A DNA stretch of 64,000 nt from Lutjanus erythropterus (Eukaryota > Chordata > Actinopteri > Lutjaniformes > Lutjanidae). Below the pieces are notes generated by a model. The model made no database searches, was not told the DNA's origin, and saw nothing but the letters and a program-made list of their open reading frames with translations. Each line of letters begins with the position of its first letter. The stretch's first letter is position 1. Location: assembly GCA_020091685.1 (NCBI GenBank), contig CM034613.1, forward strand, positions 8,727,474 through 8,791,473, read 5' to 3'. Below are positions 34,850-47,489 of this stretch, piece by piece. Both the position numbers and the translations under genes were made by a program.

Positions 34850-35640
34850 GATTTGATCATTTTTGGAATGCAATGATTTGCAAAATTATTACGACCCATA
34901 TTCAGTTGAATACAGTACAAAGACAAGACATGGGACAGGATCAACAAAAGACTGGGAAAGTGTTCACAAGTGCTCACAAAGCACCTGTTTGTAATAAATA
35001 ATAAATAAATCTCTGCAGGGTCGAGGCTGAAAACCAAAATTGAATGCCTGTGACCTTTGAGGCCTCAGGTGGCACTGCATTAAAAATTGACATGGTTATA
35101 TAAAAGATATTGCTGCAGGGGTCTGGAGCACTTCAGAAAACCCTCTGTAAACACAGTTTGCTGCTGCGTCTACAAACACAACATCCAGAAATACTGCAGT
35201 ACTCTCTGGGCCAAAACTCATCAGAGGTTGACTGATGCAAAGTAGAAAAGTGTGCTGTGGTCTGACGAGTCCACAGTTCAGATAAGATTTTTGAAAATCA
35301 TGGACGTCATGTCCTCTGGGCTAAATGGGAAAAGGACCACCAAGGTTGTTATCGGATCAAAGGTCAAAAGCCAGCATCTCTGATGTCATGGGGTTGTGTT
35401 AGTGGGCATGGCATAGCAAACTGTCACATCTGTGAAGGCCCCATTAATGCTGAAAGGTACACACAGGATTTAGAGCAACTTATGCTGTCATCTAGACCTC
35501 GTCTTTCTCAGAGACATCCCTGCCTTTTTTAGCAAGACAAGGCCAAGACGCACTCTGCATTCATTACAGCAGTGTGGCTTTGCAGGAAAAGAGTTCAGGT
35601 AGTAGACTGACCTGCCTGCAGTCCAAGTTAGAAGCATTAA
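34850..35640 (+). mobile_element. Tc1/mariner-like element, decayed and 3'-truncated
   Basis: The 5' end contains AATGCAATGATTTGCAAA, the inverse of the terminal motif. Transposase-like text follows: TGGTCTGACGAGTCCACAGTTCAG (translating to a WSDES motif at the first catalytic Asp), ATCATGGACGTCATGTCCTC, CACATCTGTGAAGGCCCCATTAATGCTGAAAGGTACA, and TTTTTTAGCAAGACAAGGCCAAG (the second Asp region; a stop replaces an expected Gln). Several stops and frameshifts make it inactive. Homology is lost after GCCTGCAGTCCAAG. Confidence 0.8.
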
Positions 35641-36179
35641 AAGATTAGAAACCTCTACAAAATAAGGCAACTAAAGATGCAAAACAAGGGCATGTTTCCT
35701 CCTGCAAAGAGCTGTTTGCTTGTTTTTATTCTTGTACAGTGTGAAAAACAGCATGTACAGAGCAAAATCATCCATCACTGTCACAGGAAGCCTTCACTTG
35801 ATTCAGTCAGAGTTTGTTTGTCTCTTCATTGTTCCCGACTTGAGTGCACATGCTACTTAATGTGCCTCATTTCCTTTCACTTGTTCAGCTCTCAGTGAAA
35901 CAAATGATGCACTCCTCCATGAAATAATCCCTCAAAATCATATTGTCGCACAAACTTTACTGTTAGAGCAGTTAAACTAAAGTAAGCCTTGATGATATCT
36001 AGTTTGCATTTTCACTGTAACTCTCTTCAGTTTTGCGTACTTGCCAGAGTTTTGTTTCTGTCTTGAAATGAGGATAAATAGTCTAATTAAATCAAGACTT
36101 TGTCTTAAGCCAAGTTGACCCGAAATCGGCACTTGTACATGGATATGAGGAAGGTTTGAAAGTGGCGCTATTGCAAACA

Positions 36180-37085
36180 CAGAAAAGAAGTGATGCAGAG
36201 GAGAGAAGAAAGTGAATCAGAGTCAGAAGAAGGGTACTCAGAGAGGTGAGAATGAGGACAGGAAGAGAGAGAGGTCAGAGACATGGAAGGAGACAGAAAA
36301 ATCTGCTACTGTTACATTCCTGAGGACTGTGGTCACACTGGGACAGCTGTAGCATGTGAGTGTGTTTGTTGGACTGCGTGAGTGTGTGTGACATGTCAGG
36401 TTCAGGAAAGGGACTGCTGACAAGACGGGGGTGAACTGTACGTATGTGTGTCAGGGTTGAACGGCAGGCTGGCACACGTGCTGGGGTCAACCTTTGACCT
36501 TTCATCTCCTCGCCAGACATCAGATATATGGGGAAAGAGGAGAGGTCGAGAAAGAAAGCAGATAAATGCAGGAAATGAAAAGCGGAGATGGGCTGAAGTG
36601 CAAAATCTAGACATAAAGGCGTAAATGAAGGAGAAAGTTAACACGCAAGACTAAATCTAAAGGAAGATGACGAGAGGAGATGGAAGCGAAGAAGAGAAAG
36701 AGCGTTCTGTCCAGATTCTGAACTCACCAAGAGCAAAAACAAGACATGAATGCGTGAAAATGTTGCTGGAGTGGAGCAAAAAGCGAGGGATATCAAGTGA
36801 AAGAGTGCAGTCAGGTGAAAGTGATACGGCGGGTGAAACGGACGTACAGGGTGGTCTCCCTCTCTCCCCCTGTCTCTCCCTCCGTCTCTCTCCCTCGCTC
36901 CTCGGGAGGCTGACACTTCCCTTCAGCCGTTTGACCGCTCACAGAAGGGGGGATGAATAGAGGGGTGGAGAGGGGTGAAAGAGCGGGATGAGCGGAGAAG
37001 AAAGAGGGGCGAAGGGAGGATGAGCAGCAGACGGACATCTAAATGCTCGCCCGCCGATCTATTGGAAGAGCAGGAGAGAGACACA
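36180..37085 (+). repeat. Purine-rich tract
   Basis: Mostly A/G on the + strand (GAGAGGAGAGAAGAAAG-type), interrupted at 36850-36930 by a pyrimidine block. It has low complexity and no gene. Confidence 0.6.
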
Positions 37086-37247
37086 CACAAACAGCAACTG
37101 GACACACAAACACACACATAAACATGGATGCAAACAGTTGGAGTTGGTGCAAAATGCCACACATTTGCTTTTAATGGATAAGGTAGAAACACAAAACTGC
37201 TCTAAAACATTACTTTCCGCAAAGATACAACATAAAGGTGTTGGTGC

Positions 37248-37400
37248 GTGAGGCGTCCTGGTGGCTGAGCAGTCTGAGAGACGTACCATTTAACTATGCA
37301 ACTGTGACGTCCTGGTCTCAGATGCGGCCAAAGGGCTCTTACTGTGTCCCATCTGCTGATCTCTCTGTTCTCATGTTTCCTGCGTGCTTTCTCTAGTTTA
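37248..37400 (+). mobile_element. Possible tRNA-derived SINE remnant
   Basis: GGCGTCCTGGTGGCTGAGCAGTCTGAGAGACG resembles a SINE head with a tRNA-like A box (TGGCTGAGCAGT). The B box near 37313 (GGTCTCAGATGC) is degenerate. The downstream TCCCATCTGCTGATCTCTCTGTTCTCATG fits the body of such fish SINEs. Confidence 0.45.
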
Positions 37401-37574
37401 TCTGATACAGTTAAAGCTCTATTTGATGAATCTTTTCCTTGTAAAATAGTAACTGCTGTAGTCCTACTCGATGAACTGTCCTGGTAATCTTAAATCATTT
37501 ATCTTAAGTTTAAGGTCCAAATTGGAAGTTATCACTATATTGACATGTATAATTCCAGTGAGAAACATGCTGTT

Positions 37575-37850
37575 TTTATACATTATTATGTCAAAGTGAC
37601 CTCTGACCACCAAATTTTAATGAGTTCATCCTTGAGTCCAAATGAACATTTGTGCAAGATGTAATGAAATTCCTTCCAGGCATTTCTAAAATATTGTGTT
37701 CAAGAAATTGGGATGGATGTGAGGTCACCATGACCGTGACCACTGACCTTTGTGGACCAAAATGCAGTCAGTTCATCCAAGTGCAAAGTATGAAGAAATT
37801 CCTTCCAAGTGTTCTTGATATATCACGTTCATAAGCATGAGATAAATTGA
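37575..37850 (+). repeat. Dispersed repeat with two 147-bp tandem subunits
   Basis: GACCTCTGACCACCAAATTTTAATGAGTTCATCC (37598) recurs as GACCTTTGTGGACCAAAATGCAGTCAGTTCATCC (37745), each followed by an AAATTCCTTCCA block. Related to the minus-strand fragment at 1-140. Confidence 0.7.
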
Positions 37851-39146
37851 CATACAACCCAAAATGATAGAAACAAACACATACAAAGCTAGAGTGAAAG
37901 ATTGAAAGGATGAGAAAATGCATCTGGTTTTCCTCCATGAGACAATAAAAAGTGGGTGGGTGGGTTAAAAAACAGATTTTCACCTGGATTCATGTCTCCA
38001 TGCCCACAAAAGTTGCTGTTCATCCTGCTGTTAAGAGCAGAGCTCAGAAAATCTTCTGCAAATACAACCTGGAGAAAAAATGGTGAGAAAATGCAAAAGA
38101 GCTGTTGATTCCCTTTACTATAATCATTATTTTAGAACAACAATGTATGAATGACAACCTAAAAAACAATGTGATAGTGTTCAAGTGCTCACTCACAGTG
38201 ATTAATCCACAAAGGATTATCACCTGAATCAAAAGCTTTCCTCTGCTTTGTGATACTGAGTTTGAATTCATTGTTTAGCTGTCCAACCCACAACTTTACT
38301 GTTTCGGTTCACCCTCATAGCATCATTTTTAGACATAGCTGACGGAGGATTTTAGCAAAAAAGCTGTAAAAACCCACTGCACACTACCTTTTCAGCACCA
38401 AACAGACAAAGTTTTATTATAGCGACTAGTTGGTGAACATAGTGGAGCATTTAGCAGCTATGTTTTCCTCAGGAGGTGGTGGAGACCAAAAACAGAGCTA
38501 AAAGAGAGTGATTATTGGACTTGCATTCATCAGATAGACACAAACATGACTCCGGATAAATGATAATATTTCTCTGTAACTGCCGGATGTGTTTATAAGC
38601 TACTGTTTGCCACCAAGTTCACCATACAGAAGATGATATGTCAGTGTTGTTTTTGCAACTTGTTCAGCTGCCCTCTGCCTTTTCATCCTCCACTGCAATC
38701 AGTGCAATAAACTCTCTGTTCTATCTTGAATTGCACTCTCTATCTAAGCCTCATTCTTCCCTCTTACTCCTCCTCTACCTCTCCTATATTCTCATCTCAT
38801 ACAGTAGCTCTCTTCTTCCTCCACTTTCTCTCAATTTCCACTTCTTCCTCTTCCCTTTAAAGTGCGATTACTAGGCGTCATGGAGGCTGATGTGTCTGTC
38901 AAACACACCGAGTCTCACACACACACACACGGACGCACAACTCCAAATGGGTGCAGTATAAGGTCAGTGGGATAAGTATCGGTGCCAGGGAGGGGTGAGA
39001 ACTAACAGTCAAACCCCCAAAACACCCTTATCTGATCACACACTCTTCCACAAATGCAACCTACACAGCCACATATACACACACCTGTCCCTCCATTTTC
39101 CTCTATATATATATGTGTGTACGTGTGTATATATATTAAAGCTGAC

Positions 39147-39182
<36 letters not shown>
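39147..39182 (+). repeat. (CA)n microsatellite
   Basis: Pure CA run, preceded by a TATATATATGTGTGTACGTGTGTATATATA block at 39105-39136. Confidence 0.95.
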
Positions 39183-39183
<1 letters not shown>

Positions 39184-40599
39184 CAGGGTCTGAGTGTAAT
39201 AAAGCAGTCAGTGATCCTGCTGCGTTCAAGATAACACAGCAAAAAAAAACAGCTGCTACTCGAAATGTGTGCGTCCATATCTGCAGATTTATGAGTTAAA
39301 GCTATTATTTGTGTGGGAGAGGTCAGTGTGTGTGTTGTGTGTTGTGTGTTGTGTGTGTGTTTCTCGGCCCCTGTCTCAACTTCCTGTCCCGTCTGTGGCC
39401 AGCCTTATCGGTGTGACAACAGGTCAGGCAGTGGTCACAGCAACAGAGCTATTCAGCGACCTGATTGGACGGGGTGGGGAGCAGCAGTTCAGCACTTCCG
39501 ATTGATGGTCAAGTAGTGGTCAGGATTAGGGGGGTCAAGGTGGTTCAAACTCACTGTAAGATACACAGACACATAAACTGATCTCTCACATACATTATTA
39601 AATATCTTTGAGTCGCATAATCACAGACGTTGATGCACACACCTACATGTCTTCCTCTCTCAGACATGCATCACATCTTCTGTCACACTGAATAATGACC
39701 GTCAGTCATACTTATTTTTTTACACATACACACACACACGTACGGTGACCGTGTGGTGACCGAGTCAGGTCATTGTTCTGCGTTATCAGTCTTGACCTCT
39801 CCGTCAGTCTCCCCGATACGACCTGCATCTACACCCCTTCCTGTGTATGTGTGTGTATTTGTGTGTGTGTGTCAGACTCTGCGGTCACTCTGTGGTCAAA
39901 CCAAAAAGTTGAGACTCTGAAACGGCTCTCACCTTTCAACTGTTTCCTGTTTTGGGGTTGTGGAGGAGACAGAGGGAGAGAGTGAGAGATGTGTTTCATT
40001 TCAGGCTGCAGTGTAATGTTGTGAAACACTTCACTTCTCTTTTTTTTCTCGATCTGCAAATTAGATTTTTTTGCCTGCAGTTGAATAATTGTTTGAAGAG
40101 CTGTTTGGGGCCACAGATGTATTTGAAATTAGTGGTCCACTGATAGGGGTGATCAATATTCAGAGTGCAGGGAAGCCAATATGTAATGCCAATACCAAAG
40201 CAAAGTCATGTATAATTACATTATTTTATGCACATAGTCCAATATACATTACATACTTTATCTTAGCCAGTAGCATGTTATTAGAATGAACTTTTATTAA
40301 ATGAAATACAAAAATACAGTGAGTTATGGTGTAGACGTCAGAATGTTACTGGTGTGGCTTAAAACTTTAAAGTTAAAAAAATAAAGTCCAAATAAATACA
40401 CAAATATTTTTCATTTCAAAAGCTAAAATCTCCAGTGTTACTTTATGTACTGGAGTTTTCAGATTTCCACACCACACTTGTGTAGGCTGCATGCTGGATC
40501 ATGATTGGCTTCCAAACTGGCGCTCATACATCTTTCTTCACAATAAAGGTCAAACTTCTAAGCAAATCCAGTTTGACAAAGTGATTAAGTCTTTATTGA

Positions 40600-40875
40600 C
40601 AATTAAAAAGTGCCAGAGCTCAGGTAGACCTTGAAAACACTGACCTAAATTAACTTAAAAAGTAATTGAATCCACAGAAAAATGTTGTTTAACTCAAAAC
40701 AGTAGTGGTTAAAGCTTTACCAAAATGGAGTCTGAAAAGTGGACGAACCCAAAATGAACTCCCGGCCCAGAATTAACCTCTAAAAAGTGTCTGGAGCCAA
40801 ATTGACTTTAAAAAAGTGGCTGAGGCCAAATTGACCTTTTTAAAAAGTGCTCGGGTCTAAATTGAGCTCAGAGCG
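40600..40875 (+). repeat. Degenerate ~31-bp minisatellite
   Basis: TAAAAAGTGNCTGGAGCCAAATTGACC-like units are spaced about 31 bp at 40783-40870, with more decayed copies upstream (40605, 40735). Confidence 0.65.
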
Positions 40876-42489
40876 GAGCTAAAAGCCGCTGTTTTTCTAG
40901 GCCTGTTTGTTTTGGAGTATTCTGTCTTTATTTGCTTTATCAGCGCACAGAGCAGCTCCCAGCAGGCCCCTCTGACTTCAGCCTGCACTCGTTTATCGTC
41001 TCCCCGTTTCTCACTCACTCCTTCTTCCTCCTCCGTAACATCTAGTTACCCTCCGTCTGACCTCCTTCGCTCTCTCCTTTCCCTTTCTCCTGCAGTCCTG
41101 TAATATTTCCCCAATCATTCTTTTTGAGTTTTCTCTCTTCCTTCTCATTTACCTCCTCTCCGTCTACGTCCCTCACTCAGCCTCTCTCCATCTGCGTAGT
41201 GTCTAATTGACAGCAGAGACCCCTGGTTGAACCACCAGCACTCTTCTCTCGTTTTTTTGTTTTTTCTTTCTTTCTTTCTTTCCGCGCTCGTTCCATTTCA
41301 GCCCTGTCACTTTTTTTTTTTTAAGGGGTCGCACAACTTCTCTGTCACTGCTGACGAGGAGAGAGAGAGAGGACGGGGAAGGGGAGGAGGTGAGAGACGG
41401 AGTAAGTGAGACAAAGATGGGGGAGCAGAGAGAGAGAGAGGAGACAAGAGAGGAGAGACAAAGCAGAAGAAGGAGAACATAAGTTAGTTATGTAAGGAAG
41501 GTAGCTTAGAGTTCAGAGAAGATGTAAATAACAAGTCATTTAGGAGCCATGTTCTCAGTCACTCTTCCCAAAAAGCATCTGGACACTTTTTTATACAGTC
41601 TACAGACACTTTGTGGTGTCCCTGAATGGTGTGAAAGTAAGTAGAGATGCAAAAATCTCACTTTATCTTTTTCTGCTACAGATTCTGATACCTAAACTCA
41701 CAATATTGTCTGGTACCATGTACAGCAGTCTTTTTCAATGTGCAACTGAGGTCAAGTGTAAGGTCACATATTTGAAAATGATCTGGGCTTTTGAAAACTT
41801 TTATTTCATTGATTTCGACTTAAAAAATGGCATCATTTTGTTATTTTTTTACCACAGCGATTGAAAAAGGGTATGTAATGTGGATTGGTAATATCCCATT
41901 CATTTATAGAGGTTAGTGCTGGCACTGATACAGACCTACTGTATCAGATTATGTCCATGACTAAACATACTAGTTTGAAAGTTCATCCCTGATCTTGGAA
42001 AGAGTAAACTAATGCCTTTAACTCAAGGTCTGTTTACTAGCTTAGTGTATTCAACTGCACCTTGTGCAGAAAAGCAAAAATAGAAAAATATTTTTTGCAT
42101 CAGTTTCCATCTGGCATCACTTTTCCATGATCAGTAAACTACTTAGATACAACAGTATATATATAAAAATAGGAAGTATTATCAATGCTTAAGTGATAAA
42201 ATGGAAATAGGTCCAAACAATTGTCTTTATATAATACAAATCATTAAGCACATAAAAGTAAGACTCTTTCCATACTTTCTAGTGACTTTAAATCATTCTC
42301 AAAACTTACCCTACTCTTGAGTTTGAAAACACACATTATAGATTTTGTTAATTTTCTAGGAGTTCCAGTTTTCTTGGGAAAAACTTTTTCATTTAAATTA
42401 ATAATTTACTATTTATTTACATCAGGGCAAATGTCAGAATTTCATCTTCAGATTGGTTCTTTTGTTCAACCAACAATTCAAAACTCTCT

Positions 42490-42655
42490 TCATTTACTGT
42501 CATAAATGGCAAAGAAAATCAGCTACAACTAGCAAATGTGTTACATTTTTGCATGAAAATGATTGAAACCATTAATTGATTATCAGAATAGTTGGCAACT
42601 AAACTTCCATTTGACTAATTAATTAAACAACTAATTGCTGCAGGTCAAATTAGCA
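42490..42655 (+). mobile_element. Partial MITE of the GCTGCAACTA family
   Basis: AACCATTAATTGATTATCAGAATAGTTGGCAACTAAACTTCC and AACAACTAATTGCTGCAGG are the right-end portion of the family seen at 20380-20708. Confidence 0.6.
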
Positions 42656-42964
42656 TTAAGGGGCGTTTGACATACATGAAAACACTAGTACCTACTTTTT
42701 TTTTTTTTTTTAACCTACTTCTTACTTACTGTACCTTGACCATTTCTGTCCATGCAGTACATATGGATATCTAATGACTAGATCATTCTTAATCTCTCTG
42801 CTGGTGACTGCAAAGTTAATTTGAATATCCCAGATGATTTTGAAAGATTTAACTAGTATTTCTCTACTCTCCCTAAACACATTTTTACTGGCCAAGTAAA
42901 GAAAAGAGTTACCAACCATATCATTGCCTAAAATTTACCAGCTTGTAGTCTGTTACTGAATGTA

Positions 42965-43330
42965 GTTTATCTTCTTCTTTCTTTGGCTGCTTCCCAAAGG
43001 GTCGCCACAAACATCTGGCTACAGCAGATGTCTCCCTGGCAAACTGGGCTCTGCCCAACCTGGCATGAGAATCTAATCCACATATTTGCTTTGGCATAGG
43101 CTTTTTATGCCAGATCCCCTTCCTGACACAACCCTGACCAATTTATCCTGGCTGGGGACCACCAGTTAGGACTGCGCTGGTTTATGCAAGTTGGAGTTCA
43201 GTGTCTTTCTCAGGAACCCTTCAACATGTGGATAGGAGATCGAACAGCCAACCACGTGATCAGTAGACAACCCGCTCTACCTGCATCCTTGAATCTAGTT
43301 TGTATACTCTTTGACAAAAGTATCTGTCTC
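42965..43330 (+). repeat. Dispersed fish repeat (GGGTCGCCAC...ATGCCAGATCCCCTTCCTGAC)
   Basis: The blocks GGGTCGCCACAAACATCTGGC, GGCTTTTTATGCCAGATCCCCTTCCTGACACAACCCTGACCAATTTATC and GGAGATCGAACAGCCAACCACGTGATCAG are recognisable from a widespread fish repeat. Its class is not certain to me. Confidence 0.6.
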
Positions 43331-44084
43331 CTGTATGGCATCCAGCCTGCTGAAGTGCCCCTGATCAAGCTGCAGTGGTGCCGTTCTGTATCCGACCTGT
43401 GACCTCTCCGTGTGGGGGAACAACGCAAAAGCTAACTTCCCTACAGGGAGCGATAAAGCATCATGATTATATCTTTTCTTTGCTGTATTTTATTACCGCG
43501 CACATGACGAGCAGTCGACCCACTGTGGATTAATAAAGTACAGTATGTACATTGAAGCAGTATCACAGTGGAGGTTGTGCTGTATTGTGGTTTCTGGCAG
43601 CTGTGTGCTGCGGTTGTAGAAACGAGGCTGCAGGCAGATGTACAAAGATATAAGCTTTTGGTTTTAATTTAATTTCTGGCCCTCCACTAAGAAAGAAAAA
43701 TTAGTTCCCTGTTGCGAAGCGATAACATCCAAGCTTACTTCATTCCATTCATAGTTCAAGATGGAGTGATACTGTCCAAGCTGCAGGGCACAAGTTTGTG
43801 TTTTGTAGTTCTATGAACTAATGGAGGCATGGACTAATGGCCTCTCATACTCATAATGTGAAGTTAAAAACAAACGGTACTACGTACTAAAGAAACTGAA
43901 GATAAAGAAGACAGTGTGTGGAAGTTAGTGCTGTTTGTCTGTCAGAGCTTCAGTAAAAGTGGACGACAGCATTCGCCTGATAACCACTGAATGTGACCTT
44001 TGACCTCTTGCTTTCAGAGGTCAAGAGCTGACTTTAGGGTTAAGTGTAAAAAACTTTTTTTCAGTCCAATCTGTTGCAGCTGAG

Positions 44085-44320
44085 ATGTACCACTCTTGCA
44101 TCTAACTGTAATTTATTAAGAAAAAAATTCAAACATTCTCTGGTTCGTTTTTCAAATGTGAGAATTTTCTGTTTTTCTCCATTTTACGTCACTGCAAAAG
44201 GAACAGTTTTGATTTTGGACTGTAAATAAGGACAAAAGAACCTATTGGATGACATCACTTTCACAAACAAAGGCCTGACAGATTCATTGATAATGAAAAA
44301 ACCTGTAAGTTGCAGCCCTA
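44085..44320 (+). mobile_element. Partial MITE with TTGCAGCCCTAG right end
   Basis: CATTCTCTGGTTCG...CAAATGTGAGAATTTTCTG and TTTTGGACTGTAAATAAGGAC precede the end GATAATGAAAAAACCTGTAAGTTGCAGCCCTA. Related pieces: 44384-44445, 44880-45060 and 56110-56290. Confidence 0.6.
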
Positions 44321-44449
44321 GCAAATACAATGTATAACAAGATATTGTGTGTATCTTTATTGATACTTTGCTCCAATATAGTACTGCAACAATTAGTTGA
44401 TAAACCAATTACTGGGTTGACAGAAAATCTGTCTACTTTGCAAAGGTGG

Positions 44450-44780
44450 AAGCAAGTCATTGTTTTTCAGTCACAAGTCTTTGCTCAGTAACGTGACGAG
44501 TTCTCCGTGGTTCTCTCCTAACTTGATTGGCTGTTGTTGGATTGGTTAAAACAAACTGATTCTTGGAAATGAAGTGTCAGCTTGCTGAGTGATGAATAGC
44601 ATTCATCTTAGTTGATTCAGGAAATGAATCATGGATTCAGACGTTTTAAATAACATATTTTGTAATCTTTGGGTTTGGGGGAACTAAGTATTTCTAGTCT
44701 AAAGTCTCAAGTCACCGGTGTTGAAGTCCAGGTTGAGTCTTAAGTCATTAAATGTGACATGAATCCACACCTCTGCTCTT
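44450..44780. repeat. Dispersed repeat, uninterrupted copy of the 3000-3850 family
   Basis: Contains the same ordered blocks as the interrupted copy at the left of the window: TTCTCTCCTAACTTGATTGG, GATTCAGGAAATGAATC and GACATGAATCCACACCTCTG. Confidence 0.55.
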
Positions 44781-44879
44781 TCAATCACTGATAGATGATA
44801 AAAGTGATATTTCAAATGCAAATGTCGAACATAAGGTGGTTCCACCTTCTTCTGTATGAGAATTTGCTTCTTTTCAGCT

Positions 44880-45060
44880 TCTTAAAATCATAGTGAACTG
44901 AATATCTTTGAGCTTTAAAATGTTGGTTGGCCAAAACAAGCAATTTTATGACATCATCTTGGGCTCAGAAAAGATGATATGGTATTTTAATTGAATTCTA
45001 AAGTTATATGTGTCAAACAAATCACTGACACATAGTGCTTTTAGCTGCAGCCCAACTTAA
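44880..45060 (+). mobile_element. Partial MITE, right part
   Basis: GTGAACTGAATATCTTTGAGC, GGCCAAAACAAGCAATTTTATGACATCATCTTGGGCTC and the end TAGCTGCAGCCCAA identify the same family as 44085-44320. Confidence 0.55.
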
Positions 45061-45399
45061 ATGTCTGCTAAATTTTAATGCTGAAATGCTGAGTTTGCAT
45101 TTAATTACTTTTTTATAAATATATCAAACTCAAATTGTCTCAAAGTCCAGAAAATGTATTAAAATATCTAAAATCATTAATTGATAGCACCTACAACATA
45201 TGAATCTTATTTAAGTTCCTGGTTGGAAAATTCTCTAAATCAGGCCATACCATTTATAATTTATTTCTTGTGGAGACATTAATCATACATATTTACTCTG
45301 GTAATAAGAAGTTTCAACTTAATGAACATTTCTTGTTTTTCCTTGCTATCCTCCTCTCTGAGACCTTTGTCCTAAAAACCTTTGGCAGGCCACCATGAC

Positions 45400-46450
45400 A
45401 CTGATGGGCAGGTGTCAAAAGAATCTTTTCTTTTTGTTTTTTCGGGCCATAAGAAAACTCTCTTTAGTGACCTTTCAACCCTGAAAGATGTCACAAACTG
45501 AAAGAGATGTCAGCAAAGAGAAACAGAGAAATGGACTGAAGGGAGGGAGGAGTTGGGAGATGACAGACGAGTGTTGCTGTTTTTCCTGATAAAGGTGAAA
45601 ACCACTTTCTCTGCGCTTTTAGTGAAATCGTACCTCGTTGGAAGAACGGCAGTGACCACTGTGATGGACAGCTGACAGGTGCTCCATCCTTTTTTTCCTC
45701 CACAAAGACATTTTCTTCTCTTTTTCGTTTCTCTCCGACCTTAAACATAGTCCAGGTGGACAGCAAGAAAGGCTTGATTGACAGGTGTCTGTGCAGCCTT
45801 TGTGTGCAGGTGGTGACCTTTGAACTCTGATGATCGCAAATGTGGATTTAGTGTTGAGAGTTCAGGAGAGATGACTGACAGTAGACAGGTGTCAAAGCAA
45901 ACTGGCAGTGGCGACAGTCAGAAGCACTTTCTGTTCTTGATGACCTTTTGAAGGTCTTGTGTCTGGTCTGGAAGCAGCTGATTAAGACAAAATCATCATG
46001 GATTCCCAATTTTGTGCCATGTTTAAATTGAAAAACGGCCTAAAGTCTCATATTTTAAGAGAGAAAATGTTGATTTTGCAGTGATTCAAGTCGACACAAA
46101 AGCTTTTACATTTGCCATCAGGGTGGTCTTCCTTTGCTTTTTGCTGTTCCATGCTTCAGCAGGTTTTTGTTCGGAACAAAGAAATGGTCACAAGCGTGAC
46201 TGGACAATGTAAAGAGTGATCTCTGGAAAGTGAGGTAGATAAATGGATGGATGATTGAGAATGGAGGAGGGCAGATTCAGGAAAGGATGGATTGCAGAGA
46301 TGGACAGGTGCCAAAATGGCTGCTTCACTTGATAAAAGTCAAATCCACTTTGCCTGCTTTTAGTGACCTTTGACCCTCTTGCCTGTCAAATGTAGGAGGA
46401 GATGGACAGCTAAGAGAGCTGTGAGGGGAATGGATATAGGGAGGGAGGGA
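45400..46450 (+). repeat. Degenerate segmental repeats, GACAGGTG...TTTTAGTGACCTTTGACC units
   Basis: CTGATAAAGGTGAAAACCACTTTCTCTGCGCTTTTAGTG (45588) and TTGATAAAAGTCAAATCCACTTTGCCTGCTTTTAGTG (46330) are clear relatives. Weaker copies near 45450, 45778 and 45890 share GACAGGTGTC and GACCTTTGAAC. Confidence 0.5.
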
Positions 46451-46486
46451 GGGAGGGATGATAACGGAGTATATGAAAAATGAATG

Positions 46487-47186
46487 AAAGGGATAGTTTA
46501 GATTATTTGAAATTGGGTTGTTTGAGTTACTTGTCCGTAGTCAGTGTATTACCTACAGTAGAGGGTGATCAGGTTGCCCCCAGTTTGGAGAAGCAGCAGG
46601 AGTACTGGTGAAGCAATGTACTGCTGTGTACAGGGTCAGTAGGAAAACATATTGTAGTCACAAAAAAAATCACTATCAGTTTAAGTGTTGATTATATTTT
46701 GAATTTTGTCACCACTTTACCGCTGCCATCAGACAACCTTTCCCAAAGGGAAAACTCTTATCACTCCCTCCAAAGCAACCAAACTCCTTAAAGAAACACG
46801 GGAGTTGCTGTTCTACCTTTACCTTGATTGGTTACTTTGTTTGTGTTGTCGTGCAACTTTGGTGAATCTCACTAACCCTTAACACCACAGTTACATAATA
46901 ACACAAACAAACAAAGTGATTGGTACAGGCATTGGTACACCAGCAACTGCTGTGTTCTGTTTTGTAAAATTGCTGATTTTTCATAAGGAGTTCTTCAGGA
47001 ATTTATTTGGCTGGACCTTTTTTAAGTGGGTAAAATGTGTTTTTCTGCTGACCCTGTCCACAGCATTACATTGCTTAGTTTTCGTGCTGTTACTCCCCTC
47101 TGCTTCTCTAAACTGGGTAGCATGTCAGCTAATACATCGACTATCTCAGAAAAACCCACATAAAAAACTCCAAACTATCCCTTTAA
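46487..47186 (+). mobile_element. MITE-like element with AAAGGGATAGTTT ends
   Basis: Left AAAGGGATAGTTTAGATTATTTGAAATTGGGTTG; right CTCCAAACTATCCCTTTAAA, inverted. The interior shares GTCAGTGTATTACCTACAGTAGAGG and CTGACCCTGTCCACAGCATTAC with 21782-22282. About 700 bp. Confidence 0.75.
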
Positions 47187-47489
47187 ACTAGGCAGGTGAA
47201 GTAGAAGGGTTTAAAATTTTTTAAATTTTCTCCTCTCCTAGAAATATAAATGATCTGTGGTACACAGTGTTAGCCCACAAATTTCTTTGCTTCATAGCTG
47301 AAACATTACATAATCACATTATGTGTGTCTGTGTCTGTGTGTGTGTGAGAGCGCACAGGGTGTAAACATGATGAATTCTGGGTGACCCTGACGTTTGGCC
47401 ATTAGGAATGGGAACATTGCAATTCCCCGACGGCCCCAAACAAATAAATCTTGCACACAGCCGGAATAACTATTAACAAGTCTGCTAAA

